DNA from: CAADGL01 sp964643885
GTDB taxonomy: Bacteria; Planctomycetota; Phycisphaerae; UBA1845; Fen-1342
Assembly (NCBI GenBank): GCA_964643885.1
Contig: CAZXUI010000044.1
Span: 1 to 35,369, forward strand
Direction: 5' to 3'
Length of the DNA: 35,369 bases
Shown: positions 1 through 7,175 of the stretch, piece by piece
How the letters are laid out: the number at the start of each line of letters is the position of its first letter
How positions within the stretch are numbered: position 1 is the first letter of the stretch
Notes under the pieces: model-generated
Database searches by the model: none
Told to the model about the DNA's origin: nothing
What the model saw: only the letters and a program-made list of their open reading frames with translations
Made by a program: the position numbers and the translations under genes

Positions 1-42
<42 letters not shown>

Positions 43-179
43 GGGGATACCTAGATCCGCTCCGGAATTCAAAAGGCCGGAGACGGCATCAGGTCAGCGC
101 ACTCTCAGCCGGCTTCTCGCCGGCCGGCTCCCGGGGCGACCCGGAAGCCCGGTACCGATCCACTGTTTCTTGATACATC

Positions 180-220
180 AACGCCGCCGGCGGCCCCAAA
201 TAGGCCCCGGCGGCGTTCTT
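180..220. terminator. Hairpin between convergent 16S and RNase H genes
   Basis: An 11-bp perfect stem (AACGCCGCCGG at 180-190 with CCGGCGGCGTT at 207-217) encloses a 16-nt loop and is followed by TTCTT on the plus strand. It lies between the 16S gene and the convergent protein gene, where a bidirectional terminator is expected. The T-run is weak, so this is a probable rather than certain terminator. Confidence 0.5.
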
Positions 221-283
221 CATGCGCTCGACGCGAGAATGCTCGCAGGCGAACCGCGAAGCTCGCTCAGCAGCCCGACAGGC

Positions 284-1162
284 TCAGTGCTTGCCGTTGT
301 TCCGCGTCTGCGGCGACACGTGAAAACTCGCCCCGCACTCCGCCCGCGAGCACCGAACCGTCATCGTTGGAATCGCCGCATACTCCTGCGCGTCCGTATT
401 CTGAATCGCCAGCAGCGTCGGCAGAATCGCCTGCGCCGCGTGAACGCACATCCCCGCCGGCATGACCGCAGAGATCACCAGCGGCTCGGCCGGAAATCCC
501 CCGGCCGGACACGCCCCAGGCTTGCAGGCCGTCGCCAGCGAGACGCGCACCGCCCGCGGCGCGTCGCCCCCGAGCGCCCCGCTTGGCCCTTCGGATCGCT
601 CCTGAGCCGACGCACCGTCCGCGCCGCCCGGCGACGGACCGACGTCGCCGGATGTCTGACCGACTCCGCCCGTCGCCGCCGGCGCAGGCTGCACCGACGC
701 GCCGCCTGCTCCGCCGCCCGGCCGCTGCGTCGGACCGTCGTCGGCGTCATAGACGACTACGTCGCGCTCCCGGTCCATCGCCAGGTTCGCCAGTTCGTCG
801 GCCCGCTTGTTGGCCTCGCGGCGCACGTGCTGCACCTTCCAGCACGAGACCTTGAGCAGCAGCATCTGCGCCTGCTCGAAAAGCTGCGCCAGCTTCGGGC
901 TCTTGACGCGGTATTCGCCGGTGATCTGCCGCACGAGCAGCTCGCTGTCAGAGCAGACCGAGATCGGCTGATCGCCGCAGCGCGCCGCCCGCTGCAAGCC
1001 GCGGATCAGGGCGTGATACTCCGCCGCGTTGTTGGTCTGGTGGCCAAGGAAGTAGGCCCCCTCGTGAATCAGCGTGCCGTCCTCGCGCTGCACGACCACA
1101 CCCGCCCCCGCCGGGCCGGGGTTGCCGCGCGCCCCGCCGTCGATATGAATGATCAGCCCCAC
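284..1162 (-). CDS. RNase HI-family protein with TIGR04076-like C-terminal domain
   Basis: Residues 1-130 form an RNase H fold: IHIDGGARGNPGPAG, NNAAEYHAL, CSDSELLVRQ and REANKRADELAN supply D8, E48, D72 and D122, the four carboxylates that bind two metals and cleave RNA in RNA:DNA hybrids. Residues about 145-205 are Gly/Ala/Pro-rich linker. Residues about 205-292 (ACKPGACPAGG, then MPAGMCVHAAQAILPTLLAI, then VRCSRAECGASFHV) resemble the small Cys-containing TIGR04076 family; this is inferred from pattern memory. Translation starts at GTG, with GAAGGA about 10 nt upstream. It lies 16 nt downstream of the zinc-ribbon gene; the same pairing occurs in mycobacteria (Rv2229c-Rv2228c), so a shared transcript is likely. 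The RNase H call is firm; the tail's role is unknown. Confidence 0.9.
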   Translation of the reverse strand: MGLIIHIDGGARGNPGPAGAGVVVQREDGTLIHEGAYFLGHQTNNAAEYHALIRGLQRAARCGDQPISVCSDSELLVRQITGEYRVKSPKLAQLFEQAQMLLLKVSCWKVQHVRREANKRADELANLAMDRERDVVVYDADDGPTQRPGGGAGGASVQPAPAATGGVGQTSGDVGPSPGGADGASAQERSEGPSGALGGDAPRAVRVSLATACKPGACPAGGFPAEPLVISAVMPAGMCVHAAQAILPTLLAIQNTDAQEYAAIPTMTVRCSRAECGASFHVSPQTRNNGKH

Positions 1163-1178
1163 AGCCGGCCGGTCCTTC

Positions 1179-1904
1179 TCACTTGCTCAGATAGAGGATT
1201 CGCCCGCAGCTCTCGCACCGGCGGATGTCGTCGCGCACGGCCAGGGCGTTCGCGTGCTCGACCCGCAATCCCATCTGGCACGCGCCGCAGATGTACTCGT
1301 CCCGCCGCGCGTTGGGCTTGAGCACCTCCGCCATCGCCTCGCCGTCGTAGCGCTCCACGAGCTGGTCGAAGAGCGTCCGTGTCGCCGCGTCGATCGCTCC
1401 CGCCGCCGCCTCGCGCTGCTTTTCGAGCTGCGTCAGCCGGGCCGAGTAGGAGCCGCGCACCTGCTCGAGCTGCGCCTGAAGCTCGCTCAGCCGCTCGCGC
1501 TCGCTGGCGTGGCCGCGCTGCCGGTCCGAGAGGGCGGCCTTGCGCTGCTCCAGCTCGCTCATGAGCTGCATCGCCCGCTCTTCGATCCGCTTGAGGTCCG
1601 CCTTGGAGTTGTTGAGCTGGTCCAGGACCGCCGCGTATTCCTTGTTCGTCTTGACCAGGTTGAGGTTTTCGCGAAGCTTGTCGATGTGTGAACTGCGCCC
1701 CTTGATCTCCGAATCGAGCTCGTCGAAGGCCATCTGCGAGCGGCGTATTTCCGCCTTCTCGACCTCCTCTGCGCTCTCGGCCATCTCGAGCTTCTTGCGG
1801 TGCGCCGCGACCTGGCGTTCCTTCTGCTGGATCTGCCGCCGAATGTCGACGATCTGCAATTCGATGTTCTGAAGCTCGAGTAACGCCTGGAGCTTTGCGC
1901 CCAT
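1179..1904 (-). CDS. Coiled-coil protein with C-terminal C4 zinc ribbon
   Basis: A 241-aa protein. Residues about 5-180 are a long, highly charged coiled coil (LELQNIELQIVDIRRQIQQK onward). The C-terminus carries a zinc ribbon with C206-x2-C209 and C230-x2-C233. The frame stays open upstream to 1982, but the ATG at 1904 has GGAGG 6 nt before it and gives the usual family start (MGAKLQALLELQ). This family is related to CT398/CdsZ-like and mycobacterial Rv2229c proteins and is often annotated as nucleic-acid-binding, without a settled function. It is first in a two-gene unit with the RNase HI gene and divergent from htrA. Confidence 0.88.
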   Translation of the reverse strand: MGAKLQALLELQNIELQIVDIRRQIQQKERQVAAHRKKLEMAESAEEVEKAEIRRSQMAFDELDSEIKGRSSHIDKLRENLNLVKTNKEYAAVLDQLNNSKADLKRIEERAMQLMSELEQRKAALSDRQRGHASERERLSELQAQLEQVRGSYSARLTQLEKQREAAAGAIDAATRTLFDQLVERYDGEAMAEVLKPNARRDEYICGACQMGLRVEHANALAVRDDIRRCESCGRILYLSK

Positions 1905-2082
1905 TCGCGGCCTCCGACCCTCAACGAATATGATTGTCAATAACGTCCCGGCCATTATCCATCGGCCGGGGCGGGCGTTCAAGCGCCGTCCGCGGGTGCG
2001 GTCCGGCCGGCCGGATTCGTGACCGGAAAGCCCGCGGAAGGGCGTCGAAACCGCTGTCGGAAATGCACAGGAGGCACGCCGG

Positions 2083-3426
2083 ATGCAGATTCACAAGGTC
2101 CTCGGCCCGCTGGCCCTGGTCGCGCTGGCCGCGCCGCTGATCGCCGCGGCCGGCCAGGAGACCGATCGCCAGCGCCGCCGCTCGCCGGTCGTCGAGGTCT
2201 TCGAACAGTGCCGCGACGCCGTCGTCAACGTCAGCACCGCGCGGCTCATCCGCTATCGCTCGCTGGGGCCGCCGAGCATTTTCGAGGACATCTTCGATTT
2301 CGGCCGCCCGCGTCAGCGGATCGGCCGCGTCGAGAGCGTCGGCTCCGGCGTCGTCGTGCATGAGCGCGGCTACATCCTCACCAACGCGCACGTCGTCGCC
2401 CAGACGTCGGACATTCAGATTACCTTCGCCGACAAGCGAACGCTGCCGGCCGAGGTCATCGCCGTCGACCATGAGCACGACCTGGCCGTGCTGCACGTGG
2501 ATGCCGGCGGGCCGCTCAAGCACATTCAGCTCGGCCGCAGCGACGACATCATGATCGGCGAGACGGTCGTCGCGATCGGCAATCCGCTCGGCCTTCAGCA
2601 CACCGTCACCGCGGGAATCGTCAGCGCCCTCGATCGCGAGCTGCAATACGGCCGCGAGCGCACCTACACCGGCCTGATTCAGACCGACGCGGCCATCAAT
2701 CCGGGCAACTCCGGCGGCCCGCTGCTGAACGTCAATTCCGAGCTGATCGGCATCAACACCGCCATCCGCGGCGACGCCCAGAACGTCGGTTTCGCCATCC
2801 CCGTCGATCGCGTCTGGGAGCTGCTGCCCGACATGCTCAATATCGAGCGCCGCCAGCGCGTCCGCTTCGGCCTGCGGGTCGCCGGCGCCGAGCCGACCGT
2901 GCAGGCTGTCGCCGCGGACAGCCCGGCCGCCCGCGCCGGTCTGAAGCGCGGCGACCGCCTCATCCGCTTCGGCGACGAGCCGCTCTCCAGCGGCATCGAC
3001 TATTACGTACGGCTGCTCGACCGCAAGCCCGGCGACGAGATCCAGCTCACGATCCGCCGCGGAGCGAGCACGCAAACGGTCACGGTGCCGCTCGAGGCGG
3101 TACCGATCCCCGACGGGGCCGAGCTGGCCGCCCGCTTGATGGGGGTGCGCCTGGCGGAGATTCCCGAGCGGATTCGACGGCGGCTGGAGCTGCCGGAATA
3201 TGTCACTCTCGTGATCGACAGCGTCTCGCCGCGCGGCCCGGCCGGCCGCGAGGGGATCGAATCGGGCGACATCCTGCTTCGCATCAATCGCCTGACCGTC
3301 AAGTCGCTTCAGGACGTCGGCCTGATACTCGAATCGGTCACTCCGGGCGACCGCGTCCTGCTCGAGGGCCTGCGGCTCCAGAACGATGGACTCTACTTCT
3401 GGACGGCGATCGTGCGGGTGCAGTAG
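2083..3426 (+). CDS. HtrA/Deg-type serine protease with two PDZ domains
   Basis: A 447-aa exported protease. A hydrophobic signal segment covers residues about 5-24. The trypsin-like domain (about 35-240) has the complete triad: H103 in TNAHVV, D133 in HEHDLAVL and S210 in NPGNSGGPL. PDZ1 spans about 250-345 (ADSPAARAGLKRGDRLIRFG) and PDZ2 about 350-447 (SPRGPAGREGIESGDILLRI). DegP/DegQ proteins degrade or refold damaged envelope proteins, with PDZ domains binding exposed C-termini. The start has GGAGG about 10 nt upstream. It is monocistronic and convergent with pyrK. Which of degP, degQ or degS it corresponds to cannot be decided, so no symbol is given. Confidence 0.95.
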   Translation: MQIHKVLGPLALVALAAPLIAAAGQETDRQRRRSPVVEVFEQCRDAVVNVSTARLIRYRSLGPPSIFEDIFDFGRPRQRIGRVESVGSGVVVHERGYILTNAHVVAQTSDIQITFADKRTLPAEVIAVDHEHDLAVLHVDAGGPLKHIQLGRSDDIMIGETVVAIGNPLGLQHTVTAGIVSALDRELQYGRERTYTGLIQTDAAINPGNSGGPLLNVNSELIGINTAIRGDAQNVGFAIPVDRVWELLPDMLNIERRQRVRFGLRVAGAEPTVQAVAADSPAARAGLKRGDRLIRFGDEPLSSGIDYYVRLLDRKPGDEIQLTIRRGASTQTVTVPLEAVPIPDGAELAARLMGVRLAEIPERIRRRLELPEYVTLVIDSVSPRGPAGREGIESGDILLRINRLTVKSLQDVGLILESVTPGDRVLLEGLRLQNDGLYFWTAIVRVQ

Positions 3427-3438
3427 GGGGGAAGGCCC

Positions 3439-3510
3439 TCAGAACCCGCCGCGCCAAGCGGCGGGTTTATTGTCCGCCACAAGGCCCCATGCTCGGCGCA
3501 CGGGGTGCTG
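3439..3510 (+). repeat. REPIN-like palindromic repeat, copy A
   Basis: It begins TCAGAACCCGCCGCGCCAAG and contains a GCCGC/GCGGC hairpin, then a CCCCATGCTCGGCGCACGGGG hairpin-like half. Further copies lie at 10090-10160, 30423-30501 and 30511-30566. This copy sits between convergent htrA and pyrK, where its hairpins could also act as a terminator. Confidence 0.8.
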
Positions 3511-3522
3511 TCGCGCGGCGAC

Positions 3523-4509
3523 TCACTCCATCTCCACCAGCACATCCCGCTCAAACACCGGCCCCTCGCTGCACGACAGCGCCCAGCGCCACCCCGCCGG
3601 CCGGCCCGCGTCACGCACCCGCACCACGCACGACAGGCACGTGCCCAATCCGCAGCCCATGTGCTTTTCGATGCAGAGCTGGCACGCCGCGCCCCACTCG
3701 CGCGTCAGCTCCGCCACCGCATGCAGCATCGGCTCCGGGCCGCACGCCAGCACGACCGGCCGCTTATCAGCCCGCGCGTTTCGCCGCCACGCCTTCATCC
3801 CGTCGGTCACCCGCCCGCGAACACCCGCGCTCCCGTCGTCGCTGGTGATGATCGCCGGAAAGCGCGCCTCTCCCGCCAGCAGCGCGCAGCGGCTCGGCGT
3901 TCCGTCGGCGGCCGGGGTGCTGATCAGTGGCACGCACAGCAGATCGGCCGACGTGGCCCCGAAGATCGCCACGACATTCTCATGACCCGCTTCGTGCAGC
4001 GCCCGCGCCGTGTAGAGCAGCGGCGGAATCCCCACCCCGCCGCCCACCAGCAGCACGGTCGCGTCGGGCGGCGGCAGCGAGAATCCGCGCCCCAGCGGAC
4101 CGGTTACGCTCAGCAGGTCGCCCGGCGCCAGCCGCTCCAGCCAGCTCGTCCCGCGGCCGACATTCCGCGAAATCACCTGTAGAACGCTTCCCTCCGCCGT
4201 CTCCCATCGGTCCGCAATGCTGAAGGGCCGCCGCAGATACGCCGTCGATTGCGTCCACTCCGGATCATGCAGCAGCGGCAGCGCGCCCTCCTTCCACTCG
4301 ATTGCGCGGGCCGATTCGTCTTCCATATCGCGGCACAACAGTTGCAGGAACTCGCCCGGCCGCGACGGCGGAAACCCCGCCGCCAGCACGTCGATGGCGA
4401 CATGCTCGCGGCATAGTGCCGTGTTGCGGATCACCCGCGCATCCAGCGCGCACACGACCCGCGCCGCATCCGTGACGGACTCGCTCAAGCTCGGTTCCTT
4501 CGTGGTCAT
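3523..4509 (-). CDS. pyrK: Dihydroorotate dehydrogenase electron-transfer subunit-like FAD/[2Fe-2S] protein (PyrK family)
   Basis: A 328-aa ferredoxin-reductase-type protein. It has a flavin-binding RPFSI motif (94-98), an NAD-site glycine loop (GGGVGIPPL, 156-164), the CGPEPML motif (256-262) and a C-terminal [2Fe-2S] site with C286-x4-C291-x2-C294-x18-C313. This arrangement defines PyrK, which passes electrons from the class 1B dihydroorotate dehydrogenase PyrD to NAD+. It is longer than typical PyrK (about 250-260 aa) because of an N-terminal extension of about 20 aa and an insertion around 61-90. No pyrD lies nearby, so a related oxidoreductase role is possible. A GGAGG lies about 14 nt before the ATG. 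A promoter, hairpins and a terminator lie in the 164 nt upstream and may form an attenuator. Confidence 0.87.
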   Translation of the reverse strand: MTTKEPSLSESVTDAARVVCALDARVIRNTALCREHVAIDVLAAGFPPSRPGEFLQLLCRDMEDESARAIEWKEGALPLLHDPEWTQSTAYLRRPFSIADRWETAEGSVLQVISRNVGRGTSWLERLAPGDLLSVTGPLGRGFSLPPPDATVLLVGGGVGIPPLLYTARALHEAGHENVVAIFGATSADLLCVPLISTPAADGTPSRCALLAGEARFPAIITSDDGSAGVRGRVTDGMKAWRRNARADKRPVVLACGPEPMLHAVAELTREWGAACQLCIEKHMGCGLGTCLSCVVRVRDAGRPAGWRWALSCSEGPVFERDVLVEME

Positions 4510-4562
4510 TCGCGACGCGCACGCCTCCGCACGACCGCGCAGAGCGTAGATGCGCGGGGCGC

Positions 4563-4608
4563 AAAAATAAACTTCCGAGGTCGAACCGTAATGGCCGACC
4601 CCGGAAGT
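4563..4608 (-). terminator. Rho-independent terminator upstream of pyrK
   Basis: On the minus strand a 13-bp stem (ACTTCCGGGGTCG at 4608-4596, CGACCTCGGAAGT at 4583-4571) is followed directly by TTATTTTT. One position pairs as G-U in minus-strand RNA but would be an A-C mismatch in plus-strand RNA, which argues that the minus-strand transcript is the functional one. No protein gene on that strand ends just before it. Confidence 0.85.
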
Positions 4609-4673
4609 GCGCCACGGCTAGAACAGCCGTTATTCCACGGTTGTGCGAGGCGCTGCGCTGCCGCACCTCGTTC
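4563..4673 (-). ncRNA. Candidate structured RNA: small RNA or attenuator leader of pyrK
   Basis: A minus-strand transcript of about 111 nt is predicted from promoter 4708-4680 to the terminator ending near 4563. It holds three hairpins in order: an 8-bp stem (4670-4663 with 4653-4646, one G-U pair present only in the minus-strand RNA), a 6-bp stem (4630-4625 with 4619-4614, 5-nt loop) and the 13-bp terminator stem. The pyrK start lies 54 nt beyond the T-run. Either the RNA is a stand-alone small RNA, or it is a leader in which termination controls pyrK. I saw no PyrR anti-antiterminator consensus, no 4.5S RNA signature and no obvious alternative antiterminator pairing. There is no known family match. 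Confidence 0.6.
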
Positions 4674-4679
4674 GCTGGC

Positions 4680-4708
4680 ACTATAGCGAATCGGCTGGGG
4701 GGTGTCCA
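4680..4708 (-). promoter_or_regulatory. Sigma70-type promoter for the pyrK leader/small RNA
   Basis: On the minus strand, TGGACA (4708-4703), a spacer of exactly 17 nt and TATAGT (4685-4680). Each hexamer matches the consensus at 5 of 6 positions. The predicted start is near 4673. Confidence 0.7.
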
Positions 4709-4723
4709 TGCACGCGGTCGAAA

Positions 4724-4751
4724 TTGGCGCACCCCGTGGAATTCGTATAAG
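4724..4751 (+). promoter_or_regulatory. Candidate promoter for the Nudix gene
   Basis: TTGGCG (4724-4729), a 16-nt spacer and TATAAG (4746-4751). It would be back-to-back with the pyrK leader promoter and give a 5' UTR of about 130 nt. The UTR starts near a short inverted repeat (AAGTCT/AGACTT, about 4750-4771). Confidence 0.45.
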
Positions 4752-4886
4752 TCTATTCCTCAAAAAGACTTGCGTTCTGGACGATGTCCGGCTAAGTTGT
4801 CCCGACGACGGGCCGTCAGCGGCCGCGCAGGAGTGCTTCGCGGCGCTCGTTTTCGACCCCGTCGCAGCCGCTAAACACTGGCCGAG

Positions 4887-5327
4887 ATGGAGCTTATGAC
4901 GGACTCCGTGAGCGGTTTCGAGAGCCTGCCCGCCCACCACCAAGTGGCCCTCGCCCTGGTTGCCCGCGATGGCCGCTGGCTGGTCGCCCGCCGCCACGAC
5001 CACGTCCACCTCGGCGGATACTGGGAGTTCCCCGGCGGCAAGCTGGAGCCCGGCGAGTCACCGGAGCAGGCGGCCGAGCGCGAGCTGCTCGAGGAATGCG
5101 GCGTGCGCGCCATCTCGCTGCGAGCGCTGCCGCCGCTGCATTGCGACTACGGCGACCGGCTGGTCACCTTGTTTCCGATCCTGTGCCGCTGGTGCGACGG
5201 CGAGGGTGAGCCTTTGCACAGCCAGGAATGCCGCTGGGCCACGCCCGACGAGCTCGCCGCGCTCGACATGCCGCCCGTCAACGCCCAGCTCGTCGCCGGC
5301 CTGCGCGAACTGAGCCGCCCGCACTGA
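4887..5327 (+). CDS. mutT: Nudix hydrolase, MutT-type (8-oxo-dGTP diphosphatase-like)
   Basis: A 146-aa protein with a complete Nudix box: G51-x5-E57-x7-R65-E66-L67-x-E69-E70-x-G72-V73. These glutamates bind Mg2+ for pyrophosphohydrolysis. The segment before it (LALVARDGRWLVARR, then GGYWEFPGGK) is typical of MutT, which removes 8-oxo-dGTP from the nucleotide pool. Length is normal for MutT (about 130 aa) plus a short N-terminal extension. An in-frame ATG three codons later has GGAG very close to it, so either start is possible. Substrate assignment is by similarity. Confidence 0.88.
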   Translation: MELMTDSVSGFESLPAHHQVALALVARDGRWLVARRHDHVHLGGYWEFPGGKLEPGESPEQAAERELLEECGVRAISLRALPPLHCDYGDRLVTLFPILCRWCDGEGEPLHSQECRWATPDELAALDMPPVNAQLVAGLRELSRPH

Positions 5328-5407
5328 GCCGCCCTCACTCGGGCGTCACGGCATCCGCAGCGGTTGGATGGGAATCGCGGGCGAGTGAACTGGTGAACCA
5401 GTCACCC

Positions 5408-5439
5408 GCGGCTCCGCGGAGCGCGGGCGCCTCGCCCGC
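5408..5439. terminator. Tandem GC hairpins between convergent genes
   Basis: CGCGGCTCCGCG (5408-5419) and GCGGGCG-CCT-CGCCCGC (5423-5439) lie immediately before the stop of the minus-strand TPR gene and downstream of the Nudix gene. There is no T-run. This may be a terminator or a dispersed repeat of the kind common in planctomycete intergenic DNA. Confidence 0.35.
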
Positions 5440-7047
5440 CTACGGCTTTCCCTGGTCGAGGTTCTTGAGCATCTCCTGAAGCGTCACCTCCAGCGGCGAT
5501 TCCAGCGCGTGCGCCAGGTCGATCGCCTCCCGCAGCGCGGCCCGCGCCTCTTCCTTGCGACCCAGGGCGATCCGCAGCGTCGCGATCTGCCGCAGACAGG
5601 CGAGCTGACTGACGAGGTCCGTCCCGCTGCGCAGCAATGCATGCGCCTGCTCATATTGATCCAGCGCCGCGGCCTGCTGCGGGGGCGTCGTCAACTCGTA
5701 GATCTCCGCCAGCGCGATGTGAATCGGCGCCCGCGACGCCTCCTTCGTCAGCTCCAGGCACCGCATCGTCGCCTCCAGCGCCTCGCGCCACTGCTGCCGG
5801 CCGCGGTGCCACTGCCCCAGGAACAGCCACGCCGTCGCCTCGCTGCGCCGCGCCCCGGTCTTCTGCGCCAGCTCGATCGTCCGGCGATGCATCATCCCCG
5901 CCTTCTCCGTCTCGCCGAGCTGCTCGTAGATCAGCGCCAGCTTGTTCGCGCTCGGGGCCGCCGCCACCAGGTCGCCCATCCGGTCAAGCTCCCGCAGGAC
6001 GCGCTCCTGGAGCTCCGCCGCCCGCCGCAGACGCGCCTGGCGCGCCTCCTCGCTCTCCTCCCTGGATCGATCCAGCGGCCCGCCCAGCAGCACGTCGCAC
6101 ATCCCGTTCATCGCCGCGATCCGCCCGTACAGATCGCCGCTCCGTTCCGCCAGCTTCAGCGCCGTCTCCAGCCGCGTCAGCGCCGCCTCGCTCGCCGCCA
6201 CCATCTGGTCCGCCAGCGCCAGCCCTAGCTCCGCGTCGATCCGGTCCGCCGGGTCCTCGATGATCTTCGCCAGGTCCCCGATCGTCCGCAGCCGCCGGAT
6301 CGCGTTCGGCCGCGTCTCAAGCCCCGCCCGCAGCTCGAGCTGCGCCAGCAGCAACTGCGCCGGCCGCAGCCGCACGTCGTATTCCACGGCCTCGATCACG
6401 TAGTACTGCGCATCTCGCCGCTTCTGCTCCCGCAGCGCCACGACCGCCTTGGCGAAATACTCCACCGCCGACATGGACTTGCTCGGCCGACGGAACACAT
6501 GCCCGGCGACCGGCTCCTCCAGCGTGATTGCGAACCGATCAATCACCCAGCGTGTCGCCTCATCCAGCACCTCGAAGAACGCCGCGGGCCCGATCGTCGC
6601 CTCGCCGCCGGCCGCGCCATCCACCAGCGGCACCAGCCGCAGCTTGAGGCTGAGCGCGTGCGGCATCCCCTCCGTCGTCCCCGTCAGCATCGACCGCGCC
6701 CCCAGCAACCGGCACACCCGCTCCCAGCTCTCGGCCGCGCTGTCCTCGATCTCCAGCTCGCTGCGCGCCTGGTGCACGCGCATCACCGGCACGCTCACCA
6801 GCCCGCGACATCGCCGCAGCCGCCACGAAAGCAGCTCCTCCAGCCCCGTCGCCTGCCAATGATCGCGCTCGTCGCTCTCCGCGGCCGGCACGAACCCGGC
6901 GATCGCCAGTTGCGGTCCGCCCGCCGGCTGTGATGCGGCCGGCCCCGCCGCCTGTGTCGTCTGTCCCGCGTCGACGCGCGCCGCCGCCGCAGCCATCCCC
7001 GCCAGCAGACACAGCAGCGCGCCGCTCATCGCCATTTCGCGTTTCAA
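5440..7047 (-). CDS. Exported protein with TolB-like N-domain and TPR C-terminal half
   Basis: A 535-aa protein. A signal peptide covers residues 1 to about 27 (MSGALLCLLAGMAAAAARVD). Residues about 40-185 (LAIAGFVPAAESDERDHWQ; LEELLSWRLRRCRGLVSVPV; LLGARSMLTGTTE) resemble the TolB/FlgO-like domain that precedes TPRs in many bacterial sensor and adenylate-cyclase proteins. The C-terminal half (about 280-530) is alpha-helical with TPR-type repeats (ANKLALIYEQLGETEKA; EATAWLFLGQWHRGRQQWRE). The start is TTG at 7047 because GGAG lies 8 nt upstream; an in-frame ATG at 7035 is the alternative. The frame is open further upstream without an RBS. It is divergent from the secreted-protein gene, with 128 nt between starts. 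Likely a periplasmic scaffold; partner unknown. Confidence 0.78.
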   Translation of the reverse strand: MKREMAMSGALLCLLAGMAAAAARVDAGQTTQAAGPAASQPAGGPQLAIAGFVPAAESDERDHWQATGLEELLSWRLRRCRGLVSVPVMRVHQARSELEIEDSAAESWERVCRLLGARSMLTGTTEGMPHALSLKLRLVPLVDGAAGGEATIGPAAFFEVLDEATRWVIDRFAITLEEPVAGHVFRRPSKSMSAVEYFAKAVVALREQKRRDAQYYVIEAVEYDVRLRPAQLLLAQLELRAGLETRPNAIRRLRTIGDLAKIIEDPADRIDAELGLALADQMVAASEAALTRLETALKLAERSGDLYGRIAAMNGMCDVLLGGPLDRSREESEEARQARLRRAAELQERVLRELDRMGDLVAAAPSANKLALIYEQLGETEKAGMMHRRTIELAQKTGARRSEATAWLFLGQWHRGRQQWREALEATMRCLELTKEASRAPIHIALAEIYELTTPPQQAAALDQYEQAHALLRSGTDLVSQLACLRQIATLRIALGRKEEARAALREAIDLAHALESPLEVTLQEMLKNLDQGKP

Positions 7048-7175
7048 TGCAGATTCTCCGCTTCCGGCGCCATTCGTAGTTGATTCGCCCCTGGCGGGGC
7101 ACGAACATTGTAACGGCACCGGTTCGATCGCGGCCGGCCGCCCGCTCAAGCTCGCCCGCCCGCAAGGAGCAGCGC

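Noticed and set aside
1905..2082. A perfect minus-strand TTGACA near 1938 as promoter of the zinc-ribbon gene
   Set aside because: No -10-like hexamer exists at 16-18 nt spacing; the position would fall on the Shine-Dalgarno sequence.
4561..4740. 4.5S/SRP RNA, tmRNA, 6S or tRNA in the region upstream of pyrK
   Set aside because: The conserved signatures (SRP GGAAG-AGCAGC loop, tmRNA ends, tRNA T-arm GTTCRA) are absent; only a generic structured RNA or leader can be proposed.
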